DNA of 64,000 nt from Drosophila pseudoobscura (lineage: Eukaryota; Arthropoda; Insecta; Diptera; Drosophilidae): positions 60,155,869 through 60,219,868 of the forward strand of contig NC_046683.1 in NCBI RefSeq assembly GCF_009870125.1. The letters are read 5' to 3'. The notes below the pieces were generated by a model. The model was not told the origin of the DNA and did not search any database. It worked only from the letters and a program-made list of their open reading frames with translations. Both the position numbers and the translations under genes were made by a program. The number at the start of each line of letters is the position of its first letter. Positions within the stretch are counted from its first letter, which is position 1. Positions 52,243 through 62,433 of the stretch are shown piece after piece.

Positions 52243-54796
52243 ATGAAAATGCAAAGGCAGCTTTTCCTTGTGGTGGCCACGGTCGCATTTTGCGGCGGCA
52301 TTGCGCAGGCGCAGCAGCAGCAGGGGGGCGTGGACCCCGCCTACTTGCGGCAGTACTACCAGCAGCTGCAGCAGCAGCAGCAGCAGTCGTCGCAGGGCGC
52401 CGAGACGCCCATCTACGAGCAGAACTCCGAGCAGACGCAGCAGTACGTGAACGCGGGACAGCAGATCCGCCTCAAGGACACGGTGGCCGAGCAGATACGC
52501 GCCCAGCAGCAGCAGGGCTATGTGGCCCCGGCCGTCAGGGACTATCTGCAGCAGCCGCAGGTGAGTACCCCCCCCACCCCCGCAGCCCTCCTTGGAGCAC
52601 GCCCTATGGTTCTGTTCCCCCTTGCAGTACCAGTCGCAGCAGCAGCCACAGTCCGTGTACCGCCAGTCGGTCCAGGCGGCTCCGGCACCGCCGCCACGCC
52701 GTGTCCAGCAGCAGCAGCCCGCCTACCAGGCTCCCTCGCTCCTGGGCAAAGGACAGCAAAAGCTCTCGCTCCAGCAGCAGCAGCAGCAGCGGCAGCAGCA
52801 GCAGCAGGAGGAGGAGGAGTACGATGACGTAAGTTTGGGGTCCAACAAATCCCATAACGAGTTCGAATCCGAATTCGAGTTCGAGTTCGATGTTCGCGCA
52901 CTTTCCTTTTCGCTTCAGTGCCGCAACATAATTACAATTGAGGCATGCAACAAACAGAGCGGGGCAGGGGCTGGGGCAGGGGCAGGGGGGGGCCAGTAGG
53001 AGGCGGTGTTAGTCGTTGACTTGGGGTTCATTAACCACACAGCTTCCAGTGGCCGCAGCATCAGCAGCAGCTGTGGTTTTTGGCCACGGCCACATGTCTG
53101 TGCCTCGTGGATGCTGCATGTTCGTTGGCCTGGCCGTTAACCGTTAACCGTTTACTCTCTTGGCCAGCAGCAGCAGCAGCAGCAGCAGTTTGCTTATGGC
53201 CTGCTCATGCGGAAGCTGCTGCATATCCGTTACCACATTAGCCATAATCCATCAGAGTTTGGCTTTAACTGGGGTCAAAGTGCTCTGTCTGGAAAGGAGA
53301 CGGGGATCAAAGTGCTCTCTCTGGAAGGGAGTCTTATTGAACTGTGGTGTTAGCCCAACGATGATGATGGCTTTTTGGCACAGAAGGGAAAGCACTTGAG
53401 TAGATCGCTTGAGAGAGCGAGTAACAGGATCTCGAAGTTTGGAAGCCTTTGCGGAACTCAAACGAATCTGTAGTGTATTTCTCAGTTCCATCGATTGGTA
53501 ATCAAAGAACTACCTAGTTTCCAGTTATGATAAGTATGGCATTATTCTTTTTTATAGCCCCCACTTTGAGAGCTGAATTCTTTCTAGATCTCACCATTTT
53601 GATGGCAGTCTTATTGGCCCATAAAAAGTGCTGCATTCTCCGCCATACAATCACTTTCAAACGGCGACCCATATACGCCCAACAATCCACTTCCACAGCC
53701 ACTTCCACAGCCACATGCACTTCCAGTTGCAGTTGCAGTTGCAGTTGCAGTACCAGTCGCTGTCAAAGACCCAATTCCCATAGCAAATGCCTTGCAAACG
53801 GACAGTGCACGCATTAGAACCGGCTTTTGCTGGCTTTTGCCTTTCCAATTTGCAGAGTTTTTTGCTTTCAGCTCTTTTTTGTTTGGAACCAAAGATTGCA
53901 GATTTGCCGAACTGCAGGCCACGCCTTAGAGTCATGCTTCTGGCGGTTACCTTAACCCAGTCTTCCGATTGTCTTTGCGCCGCCTGAAGGTCTCCCATCC
54001 TCTCAGAGTGCAAGAGAGACTCCAACCTTGTGAGTGGTTTGGCCAAAGCCTGAATAGAGTCTAAGGCTGGCCTGACTATCGCCTATCGCCTGCCGCCTGG
54101 CGGTTGCATAACCACACGATCAATCCGATCCGATCCGATATCGTGCGCCTTGTGGGCCATTAAAATATGCAAGCGGCTCTACAGAAAATACTTTCACTTG
54201 TGCGTGATCCGGGGAGTCGGTGACTCGGACTCGGTCTTGGGTTGGGGGGCCTGCAGCTGGAGTTGGGGAAGTGGGACTTGGCACTTGGGACTTGGAGGTG
54301 CGCCTACACGCATGCGCCTGTTCGCGTGTGTTCGATGACGCAATCGCCTCCGGGCCAGACACGAAACTGGGTCGTACACGCATTTGAAATCCCAAATGAA
54401 ATTGCAATGCCCATTCCCATTGGCTCTTTGCAGCAGAACTCCTCGTACCAGTTCGGATTCGATGTGAAAGACGACGAATTCACCAACTACCAGAACCGCA
54501 AGGAGGTGCGCGACGGATCCGTGATCAAGGGCAGCTATTCGGTGGTCGACAGCGATGGCTTCATTCGCACCGTCAAGTACACGGCCGATCCCAAGGAGGG
54601 CTTCAAGGCCGAGGTGATACGCGAGCCCACCGACATTGTGGTGAAGATCCCCACACCGCCGCCTGCCACACAGCTGCTCCGTGCCGGCGGCCACAAGGGC
54701 CAGCAGGAGTACAGCCCCAGCCACAGCCACAGCCCCGGCAAGCAGCAGTACCAGCACCAGCAGCAGCAGCAGCCGCAGTATCATCAGTACCAGTAA
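52243..54796 (+). CDS. Cpr66D: Cuticular protein Cpr66D (Rebers-Riddiford chitin-binding)
   Basis: Three exons join in phase 0: 52243-52560, 52628-52828 and 54434-54796 (TAA), giving 293 residues. MKMQRQLFLVVATVAF with the following GGIAQA is a signal peptide. The N-terminal two thirds is Gln-rich low complexity, with Tyr and acidic runs. Exon 3 holds the R&R chitin-binding domain: YQFGFDVKDDE, then KEVRDGSVIKGSYSVVDSDG and VKYTADPKEGF, closest to the RR-2 style. The tail is His/Gln/Ser-rich. The protein is secreted into cuticle and binds chitin. The exon 3 acceptor is CAGCAG, so one Gln may be optional. The intron between exons 2 and 3 (1.6 kb) has no further exon that I can support. Confidence 0.92.
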
Positions 54797-56729
54797 CAGG
54801 AGATGGGAGTCCCGTCCGAGGTCTGCCAGGTCTCTCGCTCTCTTCGTCTGAAAGTTGTCTTGAAAGTTCCGCAAGTCCATGTAGTTTGTAATTGTGTCGA
54901 TATCGGCAGAGATCATAACATTATTTTTGTATCTATATCATACGACTTTTTTTTTTAGGTTCCACTTTCATGCTTAGAATATTAAATTAAACAAAAATTT
55001 CAAATAATTCGGAGGAGGTGGTGTTTTTTGAGGGGAAAGTGGGCTCTGTTTCGAGGGAATCTGCTGGCATTTCTGGATATTCTTTTGTACTTTTGGTATC
55101 TGAGATCCATCGTTTCTTCCAGCTATTCCCAGCTTTTCATTGGGTCTAGCCATCGAATCTCCAAGTACAGATTCCACATTGATCTAAATCCCTCATGCAT
55201 CTATCTATAGCAAACTGGATCTCCCCATCATCTCTTATGCTTCCTACGCCCTGCTCTATATCTGACCTACTCTCAATCAAAACCCCCACTCCGCTGTGAT
55301 TCCTCTGATTGAGGTCACACCGAAGAGATCTCCCAGCCTTCACAGAGGTAAACAAATTTATTTGCGCATAAATCAATGGTCGTAACCCCTTCAGCAATTG
55401 GCAAGGACCAAGCGAGATCCCAGCTTCCCAATGACACTCAGCCGCAGTGCAGGGCAAGGACAGCGGCCAAGGAGGACAGGGACAACCCGTTTGGACAGTC
55501 GTAGTGGCAGTCGCAGTCGCTGACAAAGGCCATCCATGGCCATCTAATGTGGAAGTTCTCACAAGCAGAGGCCGCCGGATGGATCGTGGTCACCCGAAGA
55601 CACGGCTCGCCTCGGACCGGACCGGTCAGACCGGTTGCCACTTGGGAACCCATCCACAGAGAGCAATCGCAATCGCCTCAGACAGTGTCCTTTTGCAATG
55701 TCCTTGCATAAATTAAGGAAAAGCGTGTGAGAACCCACAGAGACAGAGACGGAGAGAGAAAGAAGGGGTAAAGGATGACCTTATCGCCCAAGAAGACGAT
55801 TACGAACCGGTTCTGGACAGTCGCGGGTCTGACGATCGCTTCTCTAATGACCCGCATAGAGGCCCATAGAGGCCGGCCCAAAGGCGCTTGCCACCAATTT
55901 ACATATGCAACGCGAAGCAGTATTGATCTTGACAGGATCTAGGAGCGACCTTACATTCCCTCAGACTTGATGTTCTCTGGTCATCAACACACTGGACACT
56001 AGTCGCGCCGTTCGGCCTCGGGGCAGGGGCTGGGGCAGGGGCAGGGGCAGGGCCATTTCTGTGTGTCATTCGAAGATACATATGCAAATGAGTGGCACAG
56101 TGGCACAGTGCAACCCCTCTTTAAGGTCACCGACTTACAAGACCCGCTACTCCTGCTGCTGCTGCTGCTGCGGCGTCTGCATCTTGCAACCCCTTCTGCG
56201 ATCCTTTGCATTTACATATCCGTCGACCCGCATCGCGATGGACTGACTGACTGTCTTGTCCTGTAACTATTTGCCAAGTGACTGCAGGACATTCCAGAGA
56301 GGGTCACTGTCTAGAACCAGTTTACGACTAGCCGAACGGATAGCCTAGCCGTTCTGCCCCGTTCCCGGACATGATTGACCTTTTCCCTCGTAAGCTGTGT
56401 AACCGGTTCGGACAATCAGTCGTCCACTTTTCGGCGTGAGAAAATCTTCCAAGAAGATCCCCGGACACTGACCTCAGACAATGCGATCGAGACCGAGAAC
56501 GAGAGGCATGCCCCTTGCACTTTCTTATGCAAATCTCCCTAGAAATTTCACGCCAAATCATTGCCTTTAAATAAATAATACACGAGAATTATGAAAAGTC
56601 ACGATCTTTATATATGATTATGGATATATACAGTGAGAGAGCAGGGGGAGAGAAGCGTAGCGGGCCAGAGAGGGTGGTATGGAAATCGGCAAAAAAAAAA
56701 AAAAAAATTCCATCAGAGATCGTTTTCGC
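54797..56729. other. Cpr66D downstream spacer
   Basis: About 1.9 kb with no supported gene. It contains GGGGCA repeats (56020-56053), a CTG run (56152-56172) and a poly-A tract (56694-56706). It is the 3' side of both flanking genes. Confidence 0.4.
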
Positions 56730-57844
56730 TTAGAGTTTTCCCTGGGCCATGTCCCAGCGATGCTCGCCATGACTGCCCTGACGATCTGTCCAAATCACCT
56801 ACAGGATAAGAGAGAAAGTCCTTGCGAATTAGCGTGGAAATTCATGGAAATGCTGTGTGTTTCCCTCTCCGTACCTCCCCCTTGTAGCGATTGGTGCCAC
56901 GCTGCATCTCAAAGCGTCGCTCCTCGGCCTTGGGCTGCTTCAGGACATGTCCGTGGGAGCGCGAATGGGGTCCATCGAAACGCATGAAAATATCGCTAAA
57001 GGAAGAGGAGGATGGCGCGGGGATAAGTTTCTGAGTGTTTCAGGGTTTCACGATCCATAGAATGGATCTTTAGTAGTGCTTTCTGTGCTTCTTACTGAAA
57101 ATACTTGGTTTCCTTCATGGGTGGTGCCTCCTTTTGCTGGGTTCTGGTCTCTGCCGCCTCTGCATCCACCGGAGCATTGCGTCTAGGACGTTCCGTCTGG
57201 GGCTGCTGCTGCTGCTGCTCCTGCAGCCTGGCTAGCCTTGGCGGAATCACATGCAACACATCGCTGGTGAACAGAGCCGGTGGCACGTTGTACAGTTGCT
57301 GCAGAGGCTCCTCCACGCGACGCAGTTGCTGCTGTTGCTGCTGCTGTTGCTGGAACTGTGGAGGTGGAGGTGGAGCTGCCACTCGCTGGACGGGCAGGTA
57401 GTTCCCCTCGTAGCGGTACTTGGACAGCTCCGAGTGCGGCGCAATGGATCGCTGCTGGTACTGGACGCTCGGCTGCGGGTAGATCGAGGGCAGGACCGGG
57501 GCAGGCACTGGCAGGGCGGGCGGCTGCTGCTGCTGGTACTCCAGGGCCATGGGCTGGTAGCTGGGACGATAGTTGATCAGCTGGAAGTTCGGCGTCTGCT
57601 GCTGCTGATAGTGTCCTGCCAGAGCGGGCGCCACCGGATAGCCAGAGATATAGCTGGCGCTCGGGGCATACTCGTAGCGCCTCAGACGTGGCGCCTCGTA
57701 GTACAGCTGGGCTCGGGGATGATGGGTATGATAGTACGGTGGCTGATGCTGCAGTTGGGCGGAGCTGAAGCCGGGCAGGAGCAGCAGGCACAGGATTAGC
57801 TGCAGCAGGGCAAAGGCATTCAAAGTTTTTCTGGACAGCTCCAT
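56730..57844 (-). CDS. Secreted Gln/Pro/Tyr-rich protein with conserved C-terminal motif
   Basis: Three exons on the minus strand join in phase: 57844-57096, 56995-56875 and 56798-56730 (TAA), giving 312 residues. Reading exon 1 straight through would stop at a TAA that is part of the donor GTAAGA, hiding the real C-terminus. A signal peptide (LLQLILCLLLLPGFSSAQ) is followed by Tyr/Pro/Gln-rich low complexity with APPPPPPQFQQQ. Exons 2-3 encode a compact end, DIFMRFDGPHSRSHGHVLKQ, then RYKGEVIWTDRQGSHGEHRW, that looks like a folded or binding motif of cuticle/extracellular proteins. TATAAAT (57897-57903) gives a TATA box. It lies next to Cpr66D, so an extracellular matrix or cuticle role is plausible. 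I do not recognise the symbol. Confidence 0.82.
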
Positions 57845-57896
57845 CGCGTTGCACTCTCGTCAAATTTGTGGCAGCATTTCTGACAACAGCATTGGC

Positions 57897-57903
57897 ATTT
57901 ATA
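57897..57903 (-). promoter_or_regulatory. TATA box of the secreted Gln/Pro-rich gene
   Basis: On the minus strand the sequence reads TATAAAT, 53 bases upstream of the start codon. Confidence 0.55.
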
Positions 57904-58868
57904 CATAGCTGGCCCGCTTTTGGCCCCGCTTTTGGCCCTCTTTTGGGGCTTGGCTCTTGGCCACACCACACTCTTCCAGGCCGGAAGTCGGGCGGCCAGG
58001 AGTTCAGCGGTGTGTGAAATCGATCGATGCTGCCCCCAGTCCCTGCCCCTCCTCCGGTTGTGCAATGCTCGAGTGGAGCGTGCACGGGTGGCAGGGGGCA
58101 GGGGGCAGCTGTGTTATGGCTGCGGCTTATACAACTCTCAGGCCCGGGCCAAACTGTCGGCAGCTGCTGACGGCTCGGCGCCAAGGTCAGGGCAAGTTCA
58201 GAACTAGAATTATTTAGCATACAACAAGAGTTTTCGCCGCCTCCCATTGTTCGAAGGGAACTTCCTGGAGGATCTGCCCGACCGTTAGCAGCCATGGCCA
58301 TGGTCTTCCTTCATTCCGATTGGCTGTTCCGCGAAGGAAAAGCCTGTTGCTTGCGCCCGTCGACAGGGGTTGAAAGGTGGACCTATGCGAGCCTTTCTTT
58401 TGCCACCCTATTAGAGCCACCCCAAGGGCAGGCACAAGGGCCTTCCACAGAGAGAGCCTTCCTGGTTCTGCCGCGCAGCTCTGTCCATCATTCGACTTCT
58501 GAAGTTGAAAGCCTAAGCATCTGCCGAAGCACCCAAACCAAAACCAACACCAAAACCATAACCCACTGAGGATTACCGCACAGTTTGGATACAAAGATAC
58601 ACAGATACAACAAGGTGAGTCCTCTAGATAGCCATAACACACATTTATAATATAGTGGGGACTCGGGGTCCCACCGGATAGGATATAAACTCTAGATCCA
58701 CCAAAGTTTTTCTATATAGAGAGTATACGAGATTATAATACAAAGAGATTCTGTGGCCCTTAGAGAGAGACCCTCCTCTGCTGCTGCAACAAGTTTTCAG
58801 TGCTTTCGAGACGCAGTTTTTACAACAAAAACGTGGACAAACGTAGATATATATCAGAAGAGGTTCCT
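57904..58868. other. Spacer between secreted-protein gene and Arr2 3' end
   Basis: No supported coding sequence; contains the 3' UTR of Arr2 and the upstream region of the secreted-protein gene. Confidence 0.4.
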
Positions 58869-60200
58869 CTAATCGGCCATATTCACATTGTTCATTCGCA
58901 TCTTGGCAAAGTCCTCAAAGACAATATTATCGTCATCGTCCTGGTAGTAGCCCTTGACATTGCGATGCTGCTCAATCGATTTCATCTTCTTCATGGCATT
59001 CGAGCGTTTCTTTTCAATAGTACCTATAGACAGAGAACCAATTAGAGCGGGTGTACTCTCTGGGGGTGTCCTGGAGACCTACCGGGAGCTGGCTGCAGCA
59101 GCTTGAAGGGCACATCCGTTTGCATCTCGCCCCCGAGGGTGCCGCAGTTCAACTTGATCCGAACCGAATAGGAGATGACAATACCGCAGGCATCGCCAGT
59201 GTTCTTGCCCTCTTGGACCATGGTGGAGGAGGCCAGATTGACATCCTCGTCCTTGAGATGACCATCCAGGGCAATGCCTTAAAGAAAACCCACACAGAAA
59301 TTAGAGACTCGCACTGCCACGAAAGCTATATGCTCTTTCGTTACCATGACGATCCTTGTTGTTGGCTGCCAGGGGAATAAGGTAGAAGGTCTTGGTCAGA
59401 TTGGCGCCCGGGGTGATGGGGCAGCCCTCTTTGGTCTCCAGCTGGGCCACATGCTTGCTGAACTGCGCATTCACCATCGTGATCTCCGTGTGCTGCACAA
59501 TGAAGCACTTGATGCTCTTCACCGACTTCTTCGAGTTGTTGGACACCTGCACCGTGGCGGCCGTCTTCTCGCCGTGATAGTAGATCTCCCTGTCGAGCGT
59601 CACCTCCAGACTGATCTTGCCGTTCGAGAAGGTGAATCCCTTGCTCACCAGCGAGCTGGGCAGCCGCTGGCCCCGGTTCAGCGGTGCATACTGCAGCTTC
59701 TTGATCACCAGGCTGACCATGCTCCGCTTGTGCTGGCGATCGTCCTCGGAGTCGCCGACAAACGCCCGAATGGTGTACTCCACGCCCAGGGGCTTGCCGT
59801 TGTCGTCCCCCTCCTGCTGCAGCGTCACGGAGCTGGGCGAATTGGGTGGGAAGTGGAAGGTGAACGGATGGGCGTTGCTGCCCAGCTTTCGCACCAGCTT
59901 CTCCTGCATCGGGGTCATCTCCATGTTCGGGTTGGTCATGGGCACGATTTGCTCCCGGGACAGGATCAGCTCCTTCGAGAACTTGACGCCCATGACCTCG
60001 TCCTCCTCGCGGCCATAGCGATAGGTCGTGGCCAGCTGGCCAAACACTTTGCGGTTCTTCAGGTACTCCGGCTCGACGACAATCACGCCATCGACGGGAT
60101 CGCAGTAGTCCAAGTGATCGATGAAGTCGCGACGGCCCAAATAGAATGTGACCTTGCCGTTGGGTGTGGCCTTCTTGAAGACCTTCACGGAGACAACCAT
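58869..60200 (-). CDS. Arr2: Arrestin 2 (major visual arrestin)
   Basis: Three exons on the minus strand join in phase: 60200-59345, 59277-59083 and 59023-58869 (TAG), giving 401 residues, the same length as D. melanogaster Arr2. It begins MVVSVKVFKKATPNGKVTFY, and the arrestin N- and C-domains are complete. The loop YCDPVDGVIVVEPEYL and the polar-core region are present. Ser366 lies in KKMKSIEQ, which matches the CaMKII phosphorylation site known for Arr2. In photoreceptors Arr2 binds light-activated metarhodopsin and ends the response. TATATAAG lies on the same strand at 60318-60311. The gene is head-to-head with Pex7, about 840 bases apart. Confidence 0.96.
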
Positions 60201-60310
60201 AACTGGCGGTTTTTCTTTTCTTTGTTTCCTTTGCCTGAGACCACGACTGGGAGCTCCTGAGTTTTCCGTTTGCCGGAGGAAAATGCGAAACCCCAGTGCC
60301 GTACGACCTG

Positions 60311-60318
60311 CTTATATA
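60311..60318 (-). promoter_or_regulatory. TATA box of Arr2
   Basis: The minus strand reads TATATAAG, 111 bases upstream of the Arr2 ATG. Photoreceptor genes in flies generally use TATA promoters. Confidence 0.6.
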
Positions 60319-61037
60319 CCTTTGCCCTGTCCGTACGGTTCGTTCTGGCCACTAACTGGATTTGGGCGTTATGCAGAAAAGAAAAAATGCAAACATGTCA
60401 GTTCTCGCGTTTTCTTTTGGGGGCTTGGTGGTTGCTTTTCTGCTTTTCTTGCATCCTCTTTTCTGCTGTTTTTCAATACGTTTGACCAAATTGGCTAATG
60501 TCAACTAGTGTTCCGACCTCATGCGAGGTCATGCGTAGCCCATTGCCCACTGCCCAACTGTTGCATAATTCCCTTCGTGTTTCTACAAAGGATTAGGCAG
60601 GCTACCGTTCTACCCAAAAAAAAGAACTCTCCACCTCCCCCGCACAAAACTTATCCGAGGCCGTCACGCGCTGAAGCCCTAAAAGTGGCAGCAGCTTTCC
60701 AATCGGATCAAACAAAACATCGATATATCGATTGGCCATTGCGCCGCCCGACCGATTTTTCCAATTTTCCGACCAACAAGCACAGCCCACAGATCACAGG
60801 GTTCTACCTTCCTCCCTGGGAAAGACAGAGCGAGAGATACGTATCAATTTTGTTGTAAACCGTAAGGTCACTGAGTGCACAAGTAGAGCCGCGGTCCTTG
60901 CCGAGCTTTGGTAGGAGCCCGTTGGAAACTGTTGTTATATCCAGTACTCGAGGAGTTTGGGGATATATTTAATCATTTTCAGACTTGTGTAAATAGCTTT
61001 CAACATTTTCTTTTGGTTTTCTTTTTTTCAGCTGAAA
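60319..61037. other. Arr2 / Pex7 divergent promoter region
   Basis: Non-coding. ATCGATATATCGAT at about 60719-60732 is a palindrome containing a perfect TATCGAT core on both strands, a likely DREF/BEAF-type site that could serve Pex7. A pyrimidine tract ending TTTTTTTCAG (61031) precedes the Pex7 ATG and may be the acceptor of a 5' UTR intron. Confidence 0.45.
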
Positions 61038-62182
61038 ATGCAATCCAAAACACACACCACAACCGATCGACATGGCTATAGCCTGCGCTTCTCGCCTTTC
61101 GAGGCCAACTACTTGCTGCTAGCTACAAGGTGAGTCCTTCCCACGTCCACACCCAAAATCCAGCCCACCATTAACCATTAACCCTGTTCCTGCCTGCAGC
61201 CAATTGTACGGTCTGGCCGGTGGTGGTTCTCTCTTTCTTCTCAGCCAAAACTCGACTTCAGACGGACAGAGCCCCAATCTGAGTGAACTGTGCCGTCTGG
61301 AGTGGTCGGATGGTCTGTTCGACGTCGCCTGGTGCCCGTATGCCGCCGATGTGGCAGCCACAGCCTCCGGCGATGGCTCGCTTCAGATCTGGTCCGGTTT
61401 GGATGCCGAGGCGGCCGAGGGCCAGGAGACGCCCAAACAGCCGCTGATCTGCCTGCAGGAGCACAAGAACGAGATCTACAGCCTGGACTGGGGCGAGCAG
61501 TGGAACTACCATACGCTCCTATCCGCCAGCTGGGACCGCACTCTGAAGCTGTGGGACTGCAACAGACAGCACTCCATCACGACCTTTGTGGGGCACAGTG
61601 ATTTGATCTATTGCGCAAAGTTTTCCCCGCTGATCGCGAATCTCTTTGCAAGCGTGAGTACCGACGGGCAGTTGAACTTATGGAATTCTCTTGATTTTGC
61701 AGGTAAACCCCTGATGAGCATCGAGGCGCACGCCAGCGAGGTGCTCGCCTGCGACTGGAGCCACTTTGACCGGAACATCCTGGTGACTGGGGGATCGGAT
61801 GGCCTCATCCGAGGCTGGGATCTGCGCAAGATGCGGACGCACGTCTTTGAGCTGTACTCGGGAGAGTTTGCCGTCCGACGTTTGGCCTGTTCCCCGCACT
61901 CGTCGACGGTTTTGGCATCGGCCAACTATGATTTTACCACGAGGTAAGTCCGGGGGTCAATGCGGTCAAAGGGCATCCAACTAAAGGTTAAGGTTTATCC
62001 TTCACAGAATCTGGAATCTGGAACGGGGCGAATCCCCACAGGAGATCAACGAACAGCACACGGAATTCGTTTGTGGCTTGGATTGGAATCCCCATCGTGC
62101 CCATCAATTGGCAGACTGTGGCTGGGATTCTCTGGCCAATGTTTATACCCCCAAGTGCCTCATCCAGGACGGGGCTGCCTAA
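61038..62182 (+). CDS. Pex7: Peroxisomal targeting signal 2 receptor Pex7
   Basis: Three exons join in phase: 61038-61129, 61200-61943 and 62008-62182 (TAA), giving 336 residues, close to other Pex7 proteins. The chain is a WD40 beta-propeller: WSGLDAE, LLSASWDRTLKLWDC, FASVSTDGQLNLWN, ILVTGGSDGLIRGWDLR, VLASANYDFTTRIWNL and HQLADCGWDSLANVY mark successive blades. Pex7 binds PTS2-bearing cargo in the cytosol and delivers it to peroxisomes with Pex5/Pex20-type partners. Exon 2 holds an intron-like stretch (GTGAGT at 61653 to TTTTGCAG at 61701), but it encodes part of a blade and must be retained for a functional protein. AATAAA at 62428. Confidence 0.95.
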
Positions 62183-62433
62183 GGGATCCTCTAGAGAGGA
62201 ACTGGAAGTATACTCGATACGATATGTGATAATAGCCAGGCCTACAGACCGCAAGACGATAGATAGCCCAGCTATAAACAGCCTCTAAGGAACCAAAGAC
62301 GATAGAAGACAGACAGAAGATCGATCCACGAGGAAACGAAGAAACGAGGATCAAAAAGGATCAAAATGATGTGTAAATAGTTGTGTGATAAAAACCGCAT
62401 GCAGGTGCTGCTGCTGCTTCAATGTCAATAAAA

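Noticed and set aside
52592-52999. Extension of the Cpr66D exon 2 frame past 52828
   Set aside because: A GTAAGT donor at 52829 and the in-phase chitin-binding exon at 54434 make this a retained-intron reading.
57183-58301. Long open frame on the minus strand overlapping the secreted Gln/Pro-rich gene
   Set aside because: It is an out-of-frame shadow of a repetitive GC-rich gene; it has no family motif, while the overlapping frame has a signal peptide and in-phase splicing.
59346-60260. Plus-strand 300-codon frame opposite Arr2
   Set aside because: It is antisense to clear Arr2 coding sequence and is composed of Leu/His/Gly-rich text typical of a reverse-strand shadow.
61653-61702. Apparent 50-base intron in Pex7 (GTGAGT to TTTTGCAG)
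   Set aside because: The stretch encodes part of a WD40 blade (STDGQLNLWN), and removing 50 bases would shift the frame.
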